A stretch of 64,000 bases of DNA from assembly GCA_039105265.1 (NCBI GenBank), contig JAPFFF010000008.1, positions 6,076,001 to 6,140,000 on the forward strand, read 5' to 3'. The position numbers and the translations under genes are program-made. Below are positions 60,876 to 64,000 of this stretch, one piece after another. Position 1 is the stretch's first letter. The number at the start of each line of letters is the position of its first letter. Under the pieces are notes generated by a model. The model made no database searches. It worked only from the letters and a program-made list of their open reading frames with translations, and was not told where the DNA came from. The stretch comes from Tritrichomonas musculus (lineage: Eukaryota; Parabasalia; Tritrichomonadida; Tritrichomonadidae).

Positions 60876-63800
60876 TCACTTTGGAGTGGCTGGTCTAGAA
60901 AACATCCTTTGAATATCTCTTCCAGTAACCTCGCTAAGCACGGAAGATTGGTAATCCAAGTAGTCCTTCAACTTCTTCAATTTCTCATCGTGCCCCTTCA
61001 CAATCTTTACGATTCTGTTTGCCACTTTCTTTGCCTCGTCGATCTCCTCGTACTTTGAAGAGAGCTGGTTACTTTTCTCTTCGCACTCGTTTCTGAGTGA
61101 GTCATCATTCTGCTTGATGAGCGAGATCATCTCGTCCTTCAGCTGGTTGAATCTCGATGCGATAACTTTTTCATCGTTTTGCTGTCCACTTTTTGAGATT
61201 GAGTTTTTGAGTAAATTCAATTCCTTCCTCATTTCTGCCTCGATTTCCCTCTTGAAGGATGCGAACTCGCTGTTCTTTGTCTGCGTCTGTGTGACGTTTG
61301 GATTCTGGTTCTGACTTTGGTTCATGCTCTTCGCTTGCTGCGATCGCTGGCTCAGCTCATTTCGGACCAAATTGAGAGCGTTTTGAATCTGCTGTGAATT
61401 TTGTTGGTTGGCATTGACGATCATTTTCTTGAGGTTCTCGTTGAGTGCTTCTTGGCTCCTCTTGAAGTCGAGGAACTCGTTTGTCAAGTTGTGCAAATCA
61501 ACGTTCTTCTCGTTTTCTTTCTCCCTCTCAATGTCAATGTCAAGAGTGACACCCCTCTCTTGGATTTGTAAAGTATTCAATTTCTGTTGCTCCTTCAGGC
61601 TCTTGATTTCCCTGGCGATCTTCTCGAACCTAATCGCAATCTTCTCGAATTTGCCGGCGATCTTCTGGTGAGCATCGGAGATCTTGATGAAGTTGCCGCT
61701 CAGGCGCTGCTCAATCGACTCAATCTGCTCCTGGATCTCTGAAATAACTGCATCGTCACGCTCGGCGCAAATATCTGTCACTTTTTGCTCACTTATTTGC
61801 TCTTCTGGTTCTTGCTTCTTTTGGAGATCCTTGAGCTTGCGGTTGAGGTCGCTGATCTGGTCTGAGTGGCCGTCTAGAGTAGACTGAATTTCTTCCTGTA
61901 GTGAAGTGATCTGATCCACTTTTTGTGAGAATGATCGAATTATATACTTGTCGTTCTCTGACAAGGTTGAAGAAGGCAGATCAATTTTTTCAAGAACGTT
62001 GTTGTTATTGTTGTTGTCGTCGTTTGACTCAATCAAGTCGAGTCTCTCTTCGACTTGCAAGATTGAGTTGTCCAATTGAGAGAGGTTTGTTTGGATCTGA
62101 GCTATTCTAGATCTCTGCATGTTTGCGTTGTCGACGATCAACTTTTGAGAAGCGTTAATCTGGTTGATATTTGTGATAATTTCCTCCACTTTTTGAGAAA
62201 GTAAACTCTCAATTTCTCCCACTTTTTCAGAGGAAATTTGATCGTTTCCGAGTGAAATATTTCTGTGTAACGGTTCACATTTCAATTTTTTCACTTCATG
62301 CTTGATGCATCCGATGTCGTGCTGAAGCCTTCCAATGTTGTCTTCCGTTTCTCCTTCCTTCTCTTCAAGTGCATTCAAAATCTCGTTGTGCTGGCGAATG
62401 TAGGCCGTTTGATTGTTCGCGTTGTCGACGACTTTCTTCAGCTGAGAGCTCATCGCGTGAAGGAACTCTGTCTGCGCCTCAATCTGAGCTTTGAGCTGCT
62501 CGAGCTCCGCTTTCTGTTCTGTGAATGAGTGCTGCCTGCTCTCGACGCTCGTTGATTCTTTGTCATGACTTGCAGGACGGTTCGACAACAGCTTCTTGAC
62601 TTCGTATTTGATGCATCTGATGTCCTTCTCAATTTGTTGAACTTTTTCAGATTCATCATTTACCAATTGATTTTTCATTTCACATTTCATATTGTCAATT
62701 TGGCTCTGAAGTTCGTCCTCTTTGTGGACAACAGTATTCAGAACTTCCTGGAACTTCCTTATGTAGGACGTCTGGCTGTTTGTGTTGTCGACGAGCTTCT
62801 TCACTTGCGAGCTCAGCCTGCCGATGCTGTCATTATCAATGACTCCTTCTTCTCGCGCTTGAAGCTGCTCCTTGACTGTCTCAAGCTCTTCTTCTAACTG
62901 CTCGACTTTCTCGTCGAGGCTTCCTTTTTGCAGCGCCTCGTTCATCTTTCTGACTTGCTCCTTGACTGTCTCGAGCTCTTCTTCTAACTGCTCGACTTTC
63001 TCGTCGAGGCTTCCTTTTTGCAGCGCCTCGCTCATCTTTCTGACTTGCTCCTTGACTGTCTCGAGCTCTTCTTCTAACTGCTCGACTTTCTCGTCATTGT
63101 TGCTGCTATCCAAGTCGACTTCTCTCTCTTTGAAAGCCTCTTTAGGCTTCTTCATCTCTTTGAGGATGCTTCTTACCTCGTACTTGAGGCAGCTGATATC
63201 GTGCTTCATCTTCTGCGTGTCTGGCGCATTTTGCTCATCGAATGGCTTCAGATCCATGCTCTGAATGTCCTCGATCTGGTCCATCCTGGCAGACAGACGT
63301 GCCACTTCTGAATCGTTTCTCTTGACGTGCGAAATGAGGGCCTCGTTGACGTCCTTCAGCTTCAAGAAGGAGCTCGTAACGGCATCAACACGATTCTTAA
63401 GGATGGCCAAATTGTCATTCAATTCTGAATCATCAAACTTCGGAGCTTCTTTGCTTTCTACATTTGACGGTGGACAACTGTCGAGCTCTTCAAGTTGGCT
63501 GTCCAGTTTGTCCTGCCTTGCAAGGAGCTCAGAAATTGATGAGTCATGACTTGTGACATGAGATGTGAGTGCGTTATTCACGTCTTTCAATTTATTGAAT
63601 GCAGAAGTGAGCTCGTCTACACGATCCTTCAAAACAGACACGTTTTCATTCAATTCAGAATTGTCTTCGTTTTTATCGTTACTGTCAACTTTGACGCTTC
63701 TCTCTTGGACAGCTTCGATGACATCGTCGAGTCTCGCCTGGTCGAATTGATCGAGCTCGTTTTGGATGTCTTTCTGCTGCTCTTTCAAAATTTCAATGTC

Positions 63801-63980
63801 AGCTGTATTTTCTCTGACATGTGATGTTAAATTGCCATTCATTTCATTAATCTTTGAAATGAAGCCAGAAACCTCCTCGACTCTTTCTTTCAGTGCGACA
63901 AAGTCTTCATCGAGACGTCCTTCATGATGCTCTTGCTCTGGTTGTTCTTGTTCGGACTGTTGTGGCGGTTTTCGGTTCAT
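60876..63980 (-). CDS. Long coiled-coil cytoskeletal-type protein
   Basis: About 1034 residues from the ATG at 63980; the frame is still open at the window edge, so an upstream start cannot be excluded. Almost the whole chain is heptad coiled coil (Glu, Lys, Gln, Asn, Leu) with short hinges and recurring units of about 65-80 residues (for example LKDVNEALISHVKRNDSEV and KLKDVNNALTSHVTSHDSS). A 30-residue block, EKVEQLEEELETVKEQ and flanks, is repeated in tandem (90-bp DNA repeat, 62871-63091). Codon use is much richer in G/C than in the neighbours, as in highly expressed genes. A structural role in flagellar-root fibres such as costa or pelta-axostyle is plausible but inferred. Confidence 0.8.
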   Translation of the reverse strand: MNRKPPQQSEQEQPEQEHHEGRLDEDFVALKERVEEVSGFISKINEMNGNLTSHVRENTADIEILKEQQKDIQNELDQFDQARLDDVIEAVQERSVKVDSNDKNEDNSELNENVSVLKDRVDELTSAFNKLKDVNNALTSHVTSHDSSISELLARQDKLDSQLEELDSCPPSNVESKEAPKFDDSELNDNLAILKNRVDAVTSSFLKLKDVNEALISHVKRNDSEVARLSARMDQIEDIQSMDLKPFDEQNAPDTQKMKHDISCLKYEVRSILKEMKKPKEAFKEREVDLDSSNNDEKVEQLEEELETVKEQVRKMSEALQKGSLDEKVEQLEEELETVKEQVRKMNEALQKGSLDEKVEQLEEELETVKEQLQAREEGVIDNDSIGRLSSQVKKLVDNTNSQTSYIRKFQEVLNTVVHKEDELQSQIDNMKCEMKNQLVNDESEKVQQIEKDIRCIKYEVKKLLSNRPASHDKESTSVESRQHSFTEQKAELEQLKAQIEAQTEFLHAMSSQLKKVVDNANNQTAYIRQHNEILNALEEKEGETEDNIGRLQHDIGCIKHEVKKLKCEPLHRNISLGNDQISSEKVGEIESLLSQKVEEIITNINQINASQKLIVDNANMQRSRIAQIQTNLSQLDNSILQVEERLDLIESNDDNNNNNNVLEKIDLPSSTLSENDKYIIRSFSQKVDQITSLQEEIQSTLDGHSDQISDLNRKLKDLQKKQEPEEQISEQKVTDICAERDDAVISEIQEQIESIEQRLSGNFIKISDAHQKIAGKFEKIAIRFEKIAREIKSLKEQQKLNTLQIQERGVTLDIDIEREKENEKNVDLHNLTNEFLDFKRSQEALNENLKKMIVNANQQNSQQIQNALNLVRNELSQRSQQAKSMNQSQNQNPNVTQTQTKNSEFASFKREIEAEMRKELNLLKNSISKSGQQNDEKVIASRFNQLKDEMISLIKQNDDSLRNECEEKSNQLSSKYEEIDEAKKVANRIVKIVKGHDEKLKKLKDYLDYQSSVLSEVTGRDIQRMFSRPATPK
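62871..63091 (-). repeat. 90-bp in-frame tandem repeat in the coiled-coil gene
   Basis: Copies start at 62871, 62961 and 63051 with nearly identical sequence, 30 residues each, about 2.4 copies. It is a recent in-gene duplication that keeps the heptad phase only approximately (30 is not a multiple of 7). Confidence 0.9.
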
Positions 63981-64000
63981 TTTGAGCTCGTTCACATCAC

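Noticed and set aside
62872-63549. Ser/Leu-rich plus-strand open frames opposite the coiled-coil gene
   Set aside because: They are antisense shadows caused by the G/C-rich codon bias and Glu/Lys heptads of the real gene.

Overview
The window is very AT-rich nuclear DNA of a unicellular eukaryote and fits a parabasalid of the trichomonad type best (Tritrichomonas or a close relative). The reasons are these. Almost all genes are single uninterrupted exons. Stops are often TAAA, which doubles as the trichomonad poly(A) signal. Short 5' leaders carry an initiator-like TCA motif (TCATTT or AATTTTTTCA) about 10-45 bases before the start codon. The gene content also fits: divergent actin-related protein, ankyrin-repeat proteins, a discoidin-fold protein, RCC1-like protein, auxin-efflux-type carrier and C1 cysteine protease. 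The species call is an inference; no rRNA is present to confirm it.

Layout. 1-5 kb: the 3' part of a FANCJ/RTEL1-type helicase and two unrecognised genes. 5-10 kb: gene-poor AT-rich DNA with a small inverted-repeat element. 10-17 kb: a divergent actin-related protein, a large solenoid-like protein and an RCC1-like protein with one apparent frame break. 18-22.6 kb: discoidin-fold protein, membrane carrier, uridine kinase and a broken membrane-protein gene. 23.2-24.2 kb: a clean non-autonomous hAT element with an 8-bp target duplication. 24.4-26.6 kb: HMG-box and RRM proteins.

27-33 kb is the accessory region. It holds a run of small same-strand unrecognised ORFs, including a tandem pair of paralogues, with a repeated 3'-end motif. 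A 348-bp inverted-repeat element follows, then a 2.1-kb foldback-like element whose long inverted arms carry 16 and 3 copies of a 62-bp repeat that is itself palindromic. The small-ORF run may be a fossil of a larger mobile or virus-like element, but no hallmark gene is visible.

33.8-45 kb is a conserved housekeeping block: farnesyltransferase beta, the splicing factor Clf1/Crooked neck, a PP2A/PP6-type phosphatase, Tudor-SN and a C1A cysteine protease. 45-53 kb holds two ankyrin-repeat genes flanking an IFT122-like gene. Both ankyrin genes are cut by short T-rich stretches at the loop just before the next repeat's TPLH motif; this is the most interesting signal in the window. 54-64 kb: two unrecognised genes, a prefoldin subunit, a PDI-like thioredoxin-domain protein, a tRNA-Glu(TTC) gene and a long coiled-coil protein with richer G/C codon use.

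The genes form no operon. They are independent single-gene units serving RNA processing, signalling, secretion/proteolysis, cytoskeleton/flagellum and nucleotide salvage.
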